Below are positions 18,873 to 29,013 of a DNA stretch of 64,000 nucleotides, one piece after another. Every line of letters begins with the position of its first letter. Positions within the stretch are counted from its first letter, which is position 1. Where the stretch lies: assembly GCA_028875725.1 (NCBI GenBank), contig JAPPCR010000005.1, forward strand, positions 193,501 to 257,500, given 5' to 3'. Origin of the DNA: Acidobacteriota bacterium. Its GTDB lineage: Bacteria > Acidobacteriota > Thermoanaerobaculia > Multivoradales > Multivoraceae. Below the pieces are notes generated by a model. The model saw only the letters and a program-made list of their open reading frames with translations, had not been told where the DNA came from and searched no databases. The position numbers were made by a program, and so were the translations under genes.

Positions 18873-20032
18873 CGTGCTGCCGCCGGTTCGGCCGAGAGCG
18901 CCCGCAGCGCCTCGACCTCGCGCACCAGCACCGGCAGGAAGCGGTCGATCTCGGCCTCGTCGTTCGACGTGCCCAGGCTGATGCGGATGGACGCGATCGC
19001 CTCCTCGGGCGACACTCCCATCGCCAGCAGGGTCCGGCTGGGTTCGACCACGCCGGAGGCGCACGCGGCCCCGGTCGAGACCGCGAAGCCCGCCAGATCG
19101 AGGCGGACGACCAGGTCCTCGCCGACCAACCCCGGGAACGCGACGTGGGTCGTGTGCGGCAGCCGCGGCGAGGACGCGCAGTGAAGACGGGTGTCCGGGA
19201 TCCGGGTCAGGCCGGCCTCCAGGTCGTCGCGCAGGCTGCCCAGGCGCTCGATCCGGTGGTCAAGTTCGCTTGACGCCACGGCGGCACACGCGCCGAAGCC
19301 GACCAGGGCCGCCACGTTCTCCGTGCCGGCCCGCCGCTGCCGCTCCTGGCCGCCGCCGAGGATCAGCGGTTCGAAGCCGGCGCCCTCACGGACCCAGAGC
19401 GCCGCCGCCCCGACCGGGCCGTTGAACTTGTGCGCCGCCACGACCAGGTAGTCGGCGCCGAGCGAACCCACGTTGACCGCGCGCTTGCCGGCCGCCTGGA
19501 CCGCGTCGCAGAGCAGCGGCACACCCCGCTCCCGGCAGGCCTCCGCGGCCTCCGCAACCGGCTGCAGCGTGCCGAGTTCGTTGTTCGCCAGCATCAGGCA
19601 GGCGAGGCGCGTGTCCGGTCGCAGGGCGGCCGCCACGGCCGCGGCGCCGACCACGCCATCCGCTCCCGGGCGGAGCCGGGTCACCTCGACGCCCGACTTC
19701 TCGAGCCGGTCCGCCGCGCGTTGGATCGACGGGTGCTCCAGCTCCGAGATGACCAGGTGACCGCCGGCGCTGTCGTCGAAGATGGACATGAGCACCGCGT
19801 TGTTCGCCTCTGTCCCCGAGGCCATGAAGGCGACCTCGGGCGGGCTGCCGCCGATCAGCTCGGCGACCTGCTGCCGCGCCTGCTCCACCGCCGCCCGCGC
19901 CGCCCGCCCGAAGGAGTGGACCGAGGACGGGTTGCCGTGCAGGCCGCCCAGCCAGGGCAGCATCGCCTCGGCGACCCGCGGATCGAGCGGGGTCGTCGCG
20001 TTGTGGTCGAGGTAGACGGGGGTGGCGGGCAT
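18869..20032 (-). CDS. cysteine desulfurase (IscS/NifS family)
   Basis: 387-aa PLP enzyme that removes sulfur from cysteine as a persulfide. 'YLDHNATTPLDP' at the N-terminus, PLP-binding Lys in 'AAHKFNGPVG', and the catalytic Cys in 'TGAACASGV' on the mobile loop. Length and loop fit group I enzymes. Its stop overlaps the mnmA start, which suggests that it supplies sulfur for tRNA thiolation; there is no iscU or iscR nearby, so Fe-S cluster assembly is not indicated by context. The start at 20032 is the ATG just before the conserved N-terminal motif. Confidence 0.94.
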   Translation of the reverse strand: MPATPVYLDHNATTPLDPRVAEAMLPWLGGLHGNPSSVHSFGRAARAAVEQARQQVAELIGGSPPEVAFMASGTEANNAVLMSIFDDSAGGHLVISELEHPSIQRAADRLEKSGVEVTRLRPGADGVVGAAAVAAALRPDTRLACLMLANNELGTLQPVAEAAEACRERGVPLLCDAVQAAGKRAVNVGSLGADYLVVAAHKFNGPVGAAALWVREGAGFEPLILGGGQERQRRAGTENVAALVGFGACAAVASSELDHRIERLGSLRDDLEAGLTRIPDTRLHCASSPRLPHTTHVAFPGLVGEDLVVRLDLAGFAVSTGAACASGVVEPSRTLLAMGVSPEEAIASIRISLGTSNDEAEIDRFLPVLVREVEALRALSAEPAAAR

Positions 20033-20098
20033 GGGGGGGTGATTCTAAAGCGGTACGCTTGACGATCCAGGCACCACGCCCGCAGCAAGGAACGCCCG

Positions 20099-22669
20099 TT
20101 GCCAAACCGACCTGTACGCCAAGCCCTGGCCCTTGCCCTGGCGGCGGGACTGCTTCTCCCGGCCATCGCGGCAGCCCAGGAGGAACGCAGGGAAACCCGC
20201 AAGGAGCGCCGCGAGCGCCAGGCCGCGCTCGCCGCGGCCGAAGAGGCGCTGCCGCTCGAGTTCAAGGAGTTCCTCTCCAACGTCCACTTCCTGATCTCCG
20301 ACGCCGAGCGCGAGGCCTTCCTCGAAGTCACGCAGGACTACCAGCGGCGGGCGTGGATCGAGCGCTTCTGGCGGATCCGCGACCCGTATCCAGACAGCGT
20401 GCGCAACGAGTTCCGGACGCGCTGGGAGGAACGGCTGCTCTACGTCGACCAAGAGTTCGAGGGTCCGCGCTCCGACCGCGCGCGGATGTTCCTGTTCAAC
20501 GGCGAACCGTCCGGGCGCATCCAGTTCCAGTGCACGATGGTCACCTGGCCGATCGAGATCTGGTTCTACAGCCACAGCGACCGCGTGGGCCACGAGTTCT
20601 TCCTGCTCTTCCACCGGCGCGGCAACCAGCAGCGCTACGAACTCTGGCATCCCTCGGACGGCATCGAGCGGTTGCTCGACTTCGGCGTCAACGTGCAGGC
20701 AGCGGCCGCCGAGATCCAGAGCTGCGCGAACGGCGACGTGGCCGCCTCCGCCATCAACTGGCTCCTGCGCAGCAACGGCCTCGAGTTCGCCACCCTGATG
20801 GCGCGCCTCGACGAGCGGCCCGAGGCGCCGTCGGCGGAGTGGACGCTGACCTTCGAGGCCTACACCACCGACGTTCCGGAGGACGCCGAGCCGCTCGAGG
20901 CGACGCTCGACGTGCGCTTCCCGGCCCGCTACCAGGCGCGGACGGTGGTCGAGTCGCTGGTCGAGATCGACCCGGCCTCGGCACACCGCGACACGGTCGG
21001 CGGCCAGTCCAGCTACAACTTCTTCCTGACCGGCGAGGTGCTGCGCGGCGAGGACCTCTTCGAGAACTTCCGCTACAAGTTCGACCTGCCCCTGGGCGCC
21101 GCCGCCGACGCCGCGCCCCCCGACGATGGCGGCGAACCGCCCATCCTGCTGTCCTTCGAGCGCCGGCTGCGGCCGGGCGACTACCGGCTCGTGCTGAAGA
21201 TCGAGGACCTGAACGGCGGCCGCTTCGCCCGCCTGGAGCGGCCGCTCGAAGTGCCGTCCCTCGAAGCGCCCGCCACCCGCCAGCTCGACCCGGCGGTGCA
21301 GAAGATCATCGACCAGGCGGAAGCGGTGCTCACCAGCGACGTGCCGACGGTGCAGCTCCTCGAACCCCCGGGGGAGCTCCAGACCGGCCTCGTCCGCTTC
21401 GACACCCTGGCCACCGGCGACATCGCCGAGATGCGCTTCTGGCTCGACGGCGGCGAAGTCGCCCGCAAGCGCCGGCCGCCCTTCTCCGTCGAACTCGACC
21501 TCGGCTCGACGCCCCGGGTCCACGTCCTCCGCGCCACCGCTCACGACGCCGGAGGCACGGAGGTCGCTTCCGACGAAATCTCGCTCAACGCCGGCCGCAA
21601 CCGTTTCGCGCTCCGCTTCGCCGAACCCCGCGAGGGCGTCCGCTACGAAGACGAGGTCCACGTCGAGATCGACGTCCAGGTGCCGGACGGCAGCCTGGTC
21701 GAGCGCCTCGAACTCCACCTGAACGACGAACCGGTCGCCACCCTCTACCAGGAGCCCTGGAGTCAACTCGTCGAACTGCCGCCGGGCGACGCGATCACCT
21801 ACCTGCGGGCCGCCGCCTACCTCGTCGACGGCAACACGACCGACGCCGTCGTCTACGTGAACGCGCCCGACTACCTGGAGATCGTCGACATCCAGTACGT
21901 CGAGCTCTACGCCACCGCGCTCCACCGCTCGGGACGGCCGTACGAGGAGCTGCGCGCCGAGCAGGTGCGGATTCTCGAGGACGGCGCGCCGCAGGAGATC
22001 CTCCGCTTCCAACGGGTGACCGACCTGCCCGTTCACCTCCAGGTCATGCTCGACGTCTCCGCCTCCATGGTCAACCGTCTCGGCGTCGCCCGCGAGGCCG
22101 CGCTCGACCTGTTCCAGACCGGGATCACGCCCCGCGACCGGGCGGCGCTCGTCACCTTCAACGACCACCCGTATCTCGCCTCGGACTTCACGAACGACAT
22201 CGGCAAGCTGGCCGGCTCGCTGGCGGGGCTCAAGGCCGAGCGCGGCACCGCCCTCTACGACGCCATCGTCTTCGGCCTCTACTACCTGAACGGCATCAAG
22301 GGCCAGCGCGCCCTGCTGCTGCTCTCCGACGGCAAGGACGAGAGCAGCCGCTTCAGCTTCGACCAGGCGCTCGAGTACGCCCAGCGCTCCGGCGTCGCCG
22401 TCTACGCGATCGGCCTAGGCAAGCAGCCCGGGCCAGCCAGACGCGCCCTCTCCCGGCTCGCCGCCCAGACCGGCGGCAGCGCCTTCTTCATCGGCCAAGT
22501 CGCCGAACTCGCCGGCGTCTACGACCAGATCCTCGGCGAGCTGCGCTCCCGCTACCTGATCACCTACCAGTCGACCAACACCAGCGGCAACCGCCGCTTC
22601 CGGGAGATCGAAGCCGACGCCACCGCGCCCGGCGTGTCGATCCGTACGCTGAAGGGCTACTACCCGTGA
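20099..22669 (+). CDS. exported GWxTD-like / VWFA-related domain protein 1
   Basis: 856 aa starting at a TTG preceded by AAGGAA at 7 bp. Signal peptide to about residue 26 ('LALALAAGLLLPAIAAA'), then a charged helix. About 45-400 resembles GWxTD domain proteins ('RFWRIRDPYPDSVRNEF'), though the GWxTD signature is degenerate. A central beta-rich region (about 410-600) follows, then a C-terminal von Willebrand A-like domain of the Acidobacterial type with the metal-site motif 'DVSASM' and 'LLSDGKDESS'. Both domain types are typical of Acidobacteria, with unknown function. The next gene is a paralogue and overlaps it as GTGA. Confidence 0.85.
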   Translation: MPNRPVRQALALALAAGLLLPAIAAAQEERRETRKERRERQAALAAAEEALPLEFKEFLSNVHFLISDAEREAFLEVTQDYQRRAWIERFWRIRDPYPDSVRNEFRTRWEERLLYVDQEFEGPRSDRARMFLFNGEPSGRIQFQCTMVTWPIEIWFYSHSDRVGHEFFLLFHRRGNQQRYELWHPSDGIERLLDFGVNVQAAAAEIQSCANGDVAASAINWLLRSNGLEFATLMARLDERPEAPSAEWTLTFEAYTTDVPEDAEPLEATLDVRFPARYQARTVVESLVEIDPASAHRDTVGGQSSYNFFLTGEVLRGEDLFENFRYKFDLPLGAAADAAPPDDGGEPPILLSFERRLRPGDYRLVLKIEDLNGGRFARLERPLEVPSLEAPATRQLDPAVQKIIDQAEAVLTSDVPTVQLLEPPGELQTGLVRFDTLATGDIAEMRFWLDGGEVARKRRPPFSVELDLGSTPRVHVLRATAHDAGGTEVASDEISLNAGRNRFALRFAEPREGVRYEDEVHVEIDVQVPDGSLVERLELHLNDEPVATLYQEPWSQLVELPPGDAITYLRAAAYLVDGNTTDAVVYVNAPDYLEIVDIQYVELYATALHRSGRPYEELRAEQVRILEDGAPQEILRFQRVTDLPVHLQVMLDVSASMVNRLGVAREAALDLFQTGITPRDRAALVTFNDHPYLASDFTNDIGKLAGSLAGLKAERGTALYDAIVFGLYYLNGIKGQRALLLLSDGKDESSRFSFDQALEYAQRSGVAVYAIGLGKQPGPARRALSRLAAQTGGSAFFIGQVAELAGVYDQILGELRSRYLITYQSTNTSGNRRFREIEADATAPGVSIRTLKGYYP

Positions 22670-25298
22670 GGTGGGAAAGGTGCCGGCCTGCTCTCTTCTG
22701 CCTCCTCACCGTCACCACGGCAGCCGCAGCCCAGGACACCACCCTCGACCGCCGCCACGCCGATTTCCTCGACTCCGTCGACCCGATCCTCTCCGACACG
22801 GAGCGCCGGGTGTTCGGCGAGCTCCGGCACGCCTACCAGCGCGACGCCTTCGTCCAGCGCTTCTGGGCCGTCCGCGACCCCTACCCCGAGACGCCGCAAA
22901 ACGAGTTCCGCGAGCGTTTCGAACAGGCCGTCGAGACGGCCGGGGAACGCTTCGGCGATGCCCGGGACGACCGTTTCGAGTCGCTCCTGCTGCACGGCGA
23001 GCCGCTGCGCACCTTCCGCACGACCTGCGAGCTGCTGCGCACTCTCGAGGTCTGGCACTACCCGCACAGCCCGGCCGTGCGCGGCGAGTTCTACCTCATC
23101 TTCCTTCGCCAGGGCGGCGGCTTCCGCCTGTGGACCGCCGCCGACGGACTCTCCTCCCTGCTCGCCTTCGCCTCGACGTCGACCAACCGCGACGCCCTGA
23201 TCCGCGAGATCAACGTCCGCTGCTCGCGCGGCGGCGACCTGCTGAGCGCGTTCGGCCTGGCGCTCGACTGGCAGGCGATGGGCGCCGAGGCGCCGGACCC
23301 CGGCCGGGCGAACGACGAGTGGGCGCTCGCCTTCCTGGACCGCAGCACGGAAACGCCCGACGGCGCGGAAGCACTGCCGGCCGAGATCACCCTCCGCTAC
23401 CCTGGCCGCCGCGGCAACCGCACCGTGGTGCAGGCGATCGTCGGGATCGACCCGGACGATCTGCCGAAGCCGGGCGACGAAGCGCGGCGCTTCGTGCTCG
23501 ACGGCGAGGTGCTGCGCCAGGGCGAACTGTTCGAGAGCTTCCGCTACCGCTTCGAGCCGCCGGTGCGAGCGGGCGGCGGGGAGGCGTCGATCCCGCTCGT
23601 CACGCAGCGTTACCTGCGGCCGGGGCCTTACCGGCTGGTCGTCAAGGTGCGGGAGCTGGGGGCTGACCGGTTCTTCGGCGGTAGCGCCGAGATCGAGGTG
23701 CCGCTGGTGGCGAGAAGTACCGCCGAAGACCTCCACTGGGTGCGCGGGTCTTCTGACCCGCCCACGGCCGGAGCCGCGGAGCGGCGCAGGCCGGAGAACG
23801 CAGCCGCCGGCGAAGCCGGCGACAGCTCTCCGCCGCCTGCGGCGGCAGCGGGTCAGAAGACCCGCGCACCCAGTGGGTCCCATACCCCCATCCCCGACTG
23901 GCTCGCCGAAGCCAACGCCGTCAGCCCCCGCTTCATCGACTCGCAGGACGACCACACCGTCCGGATCCACCCCCTGCCGGAGCGCCTGATCACGGGCCGG
24001 GTCCGGATCGGCGCCGCCGCCGACGGGCCGGACATCCACCACCTGGCCTTCTCGCTCGACGGACGTGAACTGATCAGCAAGCGGCGGCCGCCCTACCAGG
24101 TCGAGATCGACGTCGGCACCGCGCCCCGGGCCCACGCCCTGCGCGTCGACGCCTACGACGGCCAGGGCGGCGTCCTGGCGACGGACGAGGTGATGATCAA
24201 CTCGGGGCCGCACCGCTTCGCGGTCCGCCTCACCTCGCCCCAGCGCGGCGCCACCCACACCAGCAGCGTGCGCGCGGTGGCCGAGGTGGAAGCGCCCCGC
24301 CACGAGCGGCTCGACCGGGTCGAGTTCTTCCTGAACGACACCCGCACGGCCACCCTCTACCAGCCGCCGTTCGAGCAGCCGATCGGCATCGATCCGGCCG
24401 AACCGCTCTCCTACGTGCGCGCGGTCGCCTACCTCGAGACGGGCGCCTGGGCCGAGGACCTGGTCTTCGTCAACTCCCGCAACCTGGTCGAGGAAGTCGA
24501 AGTCGCCCTGATCGAGCTCTACGTCTCCGTCACCGACCGTTCCGGCGAGCCGGTGCGCGGTTTCGGCAACGAGGACTTCGAGGTCTTCGTCGACGGCGAG
24601 CCCCAGCAGCTCCAGCGGTTCGACAACGCCGCCAACCAGCCCATCCACGCCGGCATCCTGTTCGACACCTCGCTATCGATGGATCACCGGCTGGACGCGG
24701 CCGAGGAAGCGGCGCTCCACTTCTTCGAACTCGTCCTCGGCCCGCACGACCGCGCCGCCCTCATCACCTTCAACGACCGGCCCGAACTGGCTGTCGGCTT
24801 CACCGGTTCCAGGGAGACGCTGGCCGGCGGCCTCGCCGACCTCGTGGCGGAAGGCGAGACCGCGCTCTACGACAGCATCCTCTACTCCCTCTACTACTTC
24901 GGCGGACTGCGCGGGAAGCGGGCGCTCATCCTGCTCACCGACGGCGGAGATTCCAGCAGCGAGTACCGCTTCGACGACGTGCTGGAGTTCGCCCGCCGCT
25001 CCCAGGTGGCGATCTACAGCATCGGCATCGACATCGACCAGCGCGAGCTCATGTTCCGCGGCCGGCTGCAGCAGCTCTGCAAGGAAACCGGCGGCCGCTG
25101 CTTCTTCATCACCGGGGCGTCCGAGCTGCCGCGGGTCTACGAGAGGATCGAGACCGAGGTCCGTTCCCAGTATCTGCTCGTGTTCGAGTCGCCGGAAGGC
25201 GACCGCGACGCCTTCCGCAAGGTCGAGGTGAAGCTGAGGGATCCGCGCGCCCGCGGCCGGCGCGGCCTGAAGGTCCAGACGATCCCCGGGTACTTCCA

Positions 25299-25302
<4 letters not shown>
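22666..25302 (+). CDS. exported GWxTD-like / VWFA-related domain protein 2, with an inserted palindromic element
   Basis: 878 aa from a GTG overlapping the previous stop; the frame is open to 20059 but only as antisense-like sequence. Signal peptide 'CRPALFCLLTVTTAAAA'. The domain order copies its neighbour: GWxTD-like region ('RFWAVRDPYPETPQNEF'), beta-rich middle, VWFA with 'DTSLSMDHR' and 'LLTDGGDSSS'. Between the first two domains, at 23735-23874, a full 140-bp palindromic REP-type element is read through in frame and adds about 47 residues rich in Pro, Ala and Arg ('RGSSDPP' ... 'GQKTRAPSG'). The insert falls in an interdomain linker, which may be why it is tolerated. The stop overlaps maf. 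Confidence 0.85.
23735..23874. repeat. REP-type palindromic element, full copy inside a coding region
   Basis: 140 bp with perfect 27-bp terminal inverted arms beginning ACTGGGTGCGCGGGTC and ending GACCCGCGCACCCAGT. The inner part has diverged from the two copies beside the RAYT gene. It is read through without a stop inside the VWFA-related protein 2 gene. Confidence 0.88.
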
Positions 25303-25907
<605 letters not shown>

Positions 25908-26043
25908 ATCCCTATGAGGGTCAAGACTCCCGTGAGTGACTGCGCCGAGCATCGGCGACCGTCCCTGTCGACATCCCCGCTGTTAGCATCATTAGTGACG
26001 ACAGGCTTGCCTCAACGGATTCCACGGCCCCACGGAGAGCACC
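25908..26043. other. gap between maf and the 2-TM protein gene
   Basis: 136 bp, less GC-rich than its surroundings around 25980-26000 ('ttagcatcattag'). It must contain the promoter of the next gene. No hairpin followed by a T-run and no clear -35/-10 pair was found. Confidence 0.4.
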
Positions 26044-26568
26044 ATGACAACCGGAGAACAGGTCAGTGACTCGCGGCGGAACGAGGCGTGGTTCGACTAC
26101 CTTGAGGCGGTTCGGCTGGAGCGCTACTACTACAAGCTCTACGACCGCTACCAGATGTGGAGGCAGGCAATCCGATTCCTCATCTTTCTGTCTGTCTCGG
26201 GCAACGTCGTCGGTGCCTTGCAAGGGGCGCCCTCCTGGATCATCTGGAGCGTGAGCACGGTTGCCGCGATCCTGCTGGCCGTCGACTTCCTGGGGGACCA
26301 TGCCCGAAAGGCCGCCAGTTCCTTCGCCATCAGCCAGGCTTGCGCGACGCTCTGCAACGACTACAGCCGTCTGTGGCAACAGATCAATGAACGGGAGATC
26401 GACGAACTGCAGGTCGTCTCCAGACTCGAGGAACTGGCCGAGAGCGTTCGGAGGACGACCGGCCGAGCCGGCGACGTCGATCTGCGAACCAACGAGCGGC
26501 TGAACGAGCGGTCCACCGTGGAAGCCAACCAGCTCCTCGAGAGCCGCTATGTCGTCCAGGGAGCATAG
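26044..26568 (+). CDS. two-transmembrane protein, SLATT-like topology
   Basis: 174 aa from an ATG after GGAGAG. A charged, Tyr-rich amphipathic start ('RLERYYYKLYDRYQMW') leads into two hydrophobic segments (about 40-58 and 63-80) separated by a tight turn, then a long charged helical cytoplasmic tail. This layout recalls the SLATT/DUF4231-type 2-TM proteins that are predicted pore-forming effectors in bacterial conflict systems, but no diagnostic motif makes the match firm. No nucleotide-sensor or SLOG partner gene is adjacent. Its end overlaps a small proline-lysine-rich frame. Confidence 0.6.
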   Translation: MTTGEQVSDSRRNEAWFDYLEAVRLERYYYKLYDRYQMWRQAIRFLIFLSVSGNVVGALQGAPSWIIWSVSTVAAILLAVDFLGDHARKAASSFAISQACATLCNDYSRLWQQINEREIDELQVVSRLEELAESVRRTTGRAGDVDLRTNERLNERSTVEANQLLESRYVVQGA

Positions 26569-26680
26569 TGACGGTCGCGAGCACCCCAGCGAGATCCGAA
26601 CCGCTTCCTCCGGAAAGCCACCGCGACCGCCGAAGATCAAGCCTGTGAAGCCTCCGCCGCCGGCGGCGAAGAAGAAGTAG
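26549..26680 (+). CDS. 43-aa proline/lysine-rich peptide overlapping the 2-TM gene
   Basis: Starts at an ATG 20 bp before the stop of the 2-TM protein gene, in a different frame, and ends at 26680. The C-terminal half is 'PPRPPKIKPVKPPPPAAKKK', strongly basic and proline-rich. A possible weak ribosome site (GAG) lies within the upstream gene. Overlap and biased composition suggest a real coupled small gene, but composition alone can arise by chance in GC-rich DNA. Function unknown. Confidence 0.4.
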   Translation: MSSREHSDGREHPSEIRTASSGKPPRPPKIKPVKPPPPAAKKK

Positions 26681-26723
26681 CTTCCCTCTTCGGAGATAGT
26701 CGCCGGCTAACGTCGGCGGCTGG

Positions 26724-27992
26724 CTACGCACCGAACTTGGCCAGTTTGCCCGCGTTCGCCAGCAGCAGGCCCATCAGGTCGCTCGCCGGGATTGTGCCGA
26801 TCGCGCCGCGGCTCGCTTCGGCCTCGGTGAACCGCGAGCACTCGTCGACGAAGCAGTTCTCCGACCGCAGGAGCAGCGGCACGGGGTGCCAACTGTGGGC
26901 CTTCATCGGAGCGGGCGTCGAGTGGTCGCCGGTGATCGCCAGCACGTCGGGGCCCAGGTCGAGTAGCCGGGGCAACAAGGCGTCGACCGCTTCGATCGCG
27001 CCGACCTTCGCCGCGAGATCACCGTCCTCGCCTGCCATGTCCGTGCCCTTGACGTGGAGGAAGAAGTAGTCGAAGTCGGACCAGCGCTCTTCCAGCCGGT
27101 CCAGCACGTCGCCGAAGCTCCCGCCGCAGTCGACGATCTCCATGCCACAGACCTTCGCCACGCCGCGGTAGAGCGGGTAGCCGGCCAGGGCCGCCGCCCG
27201 CAGCCGGTAGAGCTCGCCGACGCCGGGCAGCACCGGCAGCTTCGAGAAGCCCCGGAGCAGGAAGGTGTTGGCCTGCTCCTCGTCCTGGAGTTCCGCCTGG
27301 AGCGCCGCGACCGTCGGGGCGATGCGATCCGCCGTCCGCCGGGCCGACTCGCCGGCGCCGTCGGCCGCCTGGACTGGCAGCGCGGCCACGCCGAGCCGCT
27401 GCGGGTCCGTGTCAACCAGACCCGGATCGAGCGGCGGCGTCCCGGCGGCGGCTCGGAACAGGAGGACGAACCGGTAGGCCTCGCCGGGATGGACCTCGAC
27501 CTCGATACCGTCGCCGAGCGCGTCACCCGCCGCTTCGATCCTGCCGGCGAGCCGGGCGCAGAGCCGCTCTCCCTCCGCCGTCGGAATCCGCCCGGCACGC
27601 CGGTCCGTCAGCAGACCCTCCCCGTCGACCGTGGCGAAGTTGCCTCTCGCCACGACCGCGTCGGGCGCTATGTCGAGCCCGAGGCCCAGCGCCTCGAGCA
27701 CGCCGCGGCCGATGTCCACCTCCGGCGAGGTCGGTTCGTAGCCGAACAGGGCGAGGTGGCCCGGCCCGCTGCCCGGCGTGATGCCAGTGCCGGCCGGAAC
27801 GAGCCGGCCCAGCGCCGACCGGGCCGCCAGCCGGTCGAGGTTGGGCGTTCGCGCCTCGTCCAGGGCGGTCCGCGGCTGAGCGTCCGTCCGCAGGTCGCCG
27901 ACGCCGTCGAGCACCAGCAGCACGATCCGGCGCCCGTTGCGCTGCGCCAGCCGGCTCAGGAGTTTCTGCCGCCCCATGGCAGCCCCCGTCAC
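26724..27992 (-). CDS. apgM: 2,3-bisphosphoglycerate-independent phosphoglycerate mutase, archaeal type
   Basis: 422 aa of the alkaline-phosphatase superfamily interconverting 3- and 2-phosphoglycerate. 'IVLLVLDGVGDL' gives the first metal Asp, 'TPGSGPGHLALFGY' the phosphorylated Ser region, and 'LHVKGTDMAGEDGD' and 'AITGDHSTP' the remaining metal ligands. Length matches ApgM rather than the longer GpmI. The GTG at 27992 overlaps the stop of the gene before it; an ATG at 27977 behind a G-rich stretch is an alternative. Third gene of a coupled minus-strand trio with a macro-domain protein. Confidence 0.92.
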   Translation of the reverse strand: MTGAAMGRQKLLSRLAQRNGRRIVLLVLDGVGDLRTDAQPRTALDEARTPNLDRLAARSALGRLVPAGTGITPGSGPGHLALFGYEPTSPEVDIGRGVLEALGLGLDIAPDAVVARGNFATVDGEGLLTDRRAGRIPTAEGERLCARLAGRIEAAGDALGDGIEVEVHPGEAYRFVLLFRAAAGTPPLDPGLVDTDPQRLGVAALPVQAADGAGESARRTADRIAPTVAALQAELQDEEQANTFLLRGFSKLPVLPGVGELYRLRAAALAGYPLYRGVAKVCGMEIVDCGGSFGDVLDRLEERWSDFDYFFLHVKGTDMAGEDGDLAAKVGAIEAVDALLPRLLDLGPDVLAITGDHSTPAPMKAHSWHPVPLLLRSENCFVDECSRFTEAEASRGAIGTIPASDLMGLLLANAGKLAKFGA

Positions 27993-28405
27993 GCGACGAA
28001 GTACGCCGACGCGCGGACCTGCAGCCGCGCCCGCGGCTGGAAGCCGCCGCCGTGCAGCCGGAACGCCGAATCCCCGGACAGCACCGGCAGGACGATCCAG
28101 CCGTCGAAGCTCTCGCCCCGGTTGTAGGGCGAAACGACGGGCTCCAGTTCAGCCAGCCGCGTCCAGTGGCCGTTCTCCATGAAGTTCGCCCGCAACTCCA
28201 GGTAGGCCTTGTCGAGATCGATGTTCTTGCCTTCCCGCGGGTGCCACACCGAGACGACGAAGCGCATCTCGTCGTAGCGCTGGGTGTCCACGCGCTCGCC
28301 GTCCAGGTGCTTGAGCGCGTAGACGAACGCGCCCTTGCTGTCCGTGGCGAAGATCTCCGGCGTGGCCTCGAAGGTCACGTGGAGCGGCTGGGTGTTCTGG
28401 CTCAA
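27989..28405 (-). CDS. protein of unknown function between macro-domain and apgM genes
   Basis: 138 aa starting at a TTG that directly follows the stop of the macro-domain gene, and overlapping the apgM GTG by 4 bp, so it is coupled at both ends. No signal peptide or membrane segment. Alternating hydrophobic residues and Gly suggest a beta-rich fold, with 'WHPREGKNIDLDKAYLELR' and a C-terminal 'RARLQVRASAYFVA'. I do not recognise a family. Its place in the trio argues for a shared metabolic role, perhaps related to nucleotide or ADP-ribose derivatives, but that is only a guess from position. Confidence 0.7.
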   Translation of the reverse strand: MSQNTQPLHVTFEATPEIFATDSKGAFVYALKHLDGERVDTQRYDEMRFVVSVWHPREGKNIDLDKAYLELRANFMENGHWTRLAELEPVVSPYNRGESFDGWIVLPVLSGDSAFRLHGGGFQPRARLQVRASAYFVA

Positions 28406-28933
28406 TCAGCGGAAGCCGCGGCGCAGCTCGTTGCGGAACGTCTGGAAGTTCTTCTCGCCGTGGAGGCAGACGACGACGCGCTCCAGCTTCGTGCCGCCCT
28501 GGAGGTACCGGTGCACCTCGGTCAGCAGGATGCGGGCGCAGCGGTCGACCGGATAGCCGAAGATGCCCGTGGAGATCGCGGGGATCGCGATCGTCCGCTG
28601 GCCGTTGCGGTCGGCCAGGGCCAGCGACGCGCGCACCGCGGCGGCGAGCTTGCGGTCCTCGTCGCCCTCGCCCATCCGCGGGCCGACGGCGTGGATCACC
28701 TGCCTGGCCTTCAGCGTGCCCGCGCCGGTCATCACCGCGGTGCCGACCGGCGTGCCGCCGATCCGGTTGCACTCGTCCTGGATCGAGGTGCCGCCCTTCT
28801 CGCGGACGGCGCCGGCGACGCCACCGCCGAGCTGCAACTCCTCGTTCGCCGGATTGACGATCGCGTCGACCTTCAGTTCCGTGATGTCGCCCTCGATCAG
28901 CTCGAGCAGCGTGTCGTTCATTCTGACGGCCAC
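28406..28933 (-). CDS. macro-domain protein (ADP-ribose binding/hydrolysing)
   Basis: 175 aa, essentially a single macro domain. Ligand-binding motifs are intact: 'VEDIT'-equivalent 'IEGDITELKVDAIVNPAN', the catalytic-loop Asn in 'NPANEEL', 'GGGVAGAV' and 'AISTGIFGYP'. This is the MacroD/YmdB type, which hydrolyses O-acetyl-ADP-ribose or removes ADP-ribose from proteins. The GTG at 28933 has GGGGAG in front; an ATG four codons in is an alternative. First gene of the trio with the unknown protein and apgM. Confidence 0.92.
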   Translation of the reverse strand: MAVRMNDTLLELIEGDITELKVDAIVNPANEELQLGGGVAGAVREKGGTSIQDECNRIGGTPVGTAVMTGAGTLKARQVIHAVGPRMGEGDEDRKLAAAVRASLALADRNGQRTIAIPAISTGIFGYPVDRCARILLTEVHRYLQGGTKLERVVVCLHGEKNFQTFRNELRRGFR

Positions 28934-29013
28934 TACCTACTCCCCAACAGCCAAAGCTCGGACAAGTCGCGGGATTCTATCGCAGTCGTGAGGAGCGCGT
29001 GTAGCGTCGGGGC

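Noticed and set aside
20059..22665. Upstream extension of the VWFA-related protein 2 frame
   Set aside because: It runs out of frame through the whole of VWFA protein 1 with arginine-rich composition; the GTG at 22666 followed by a signal peptide is the real start.
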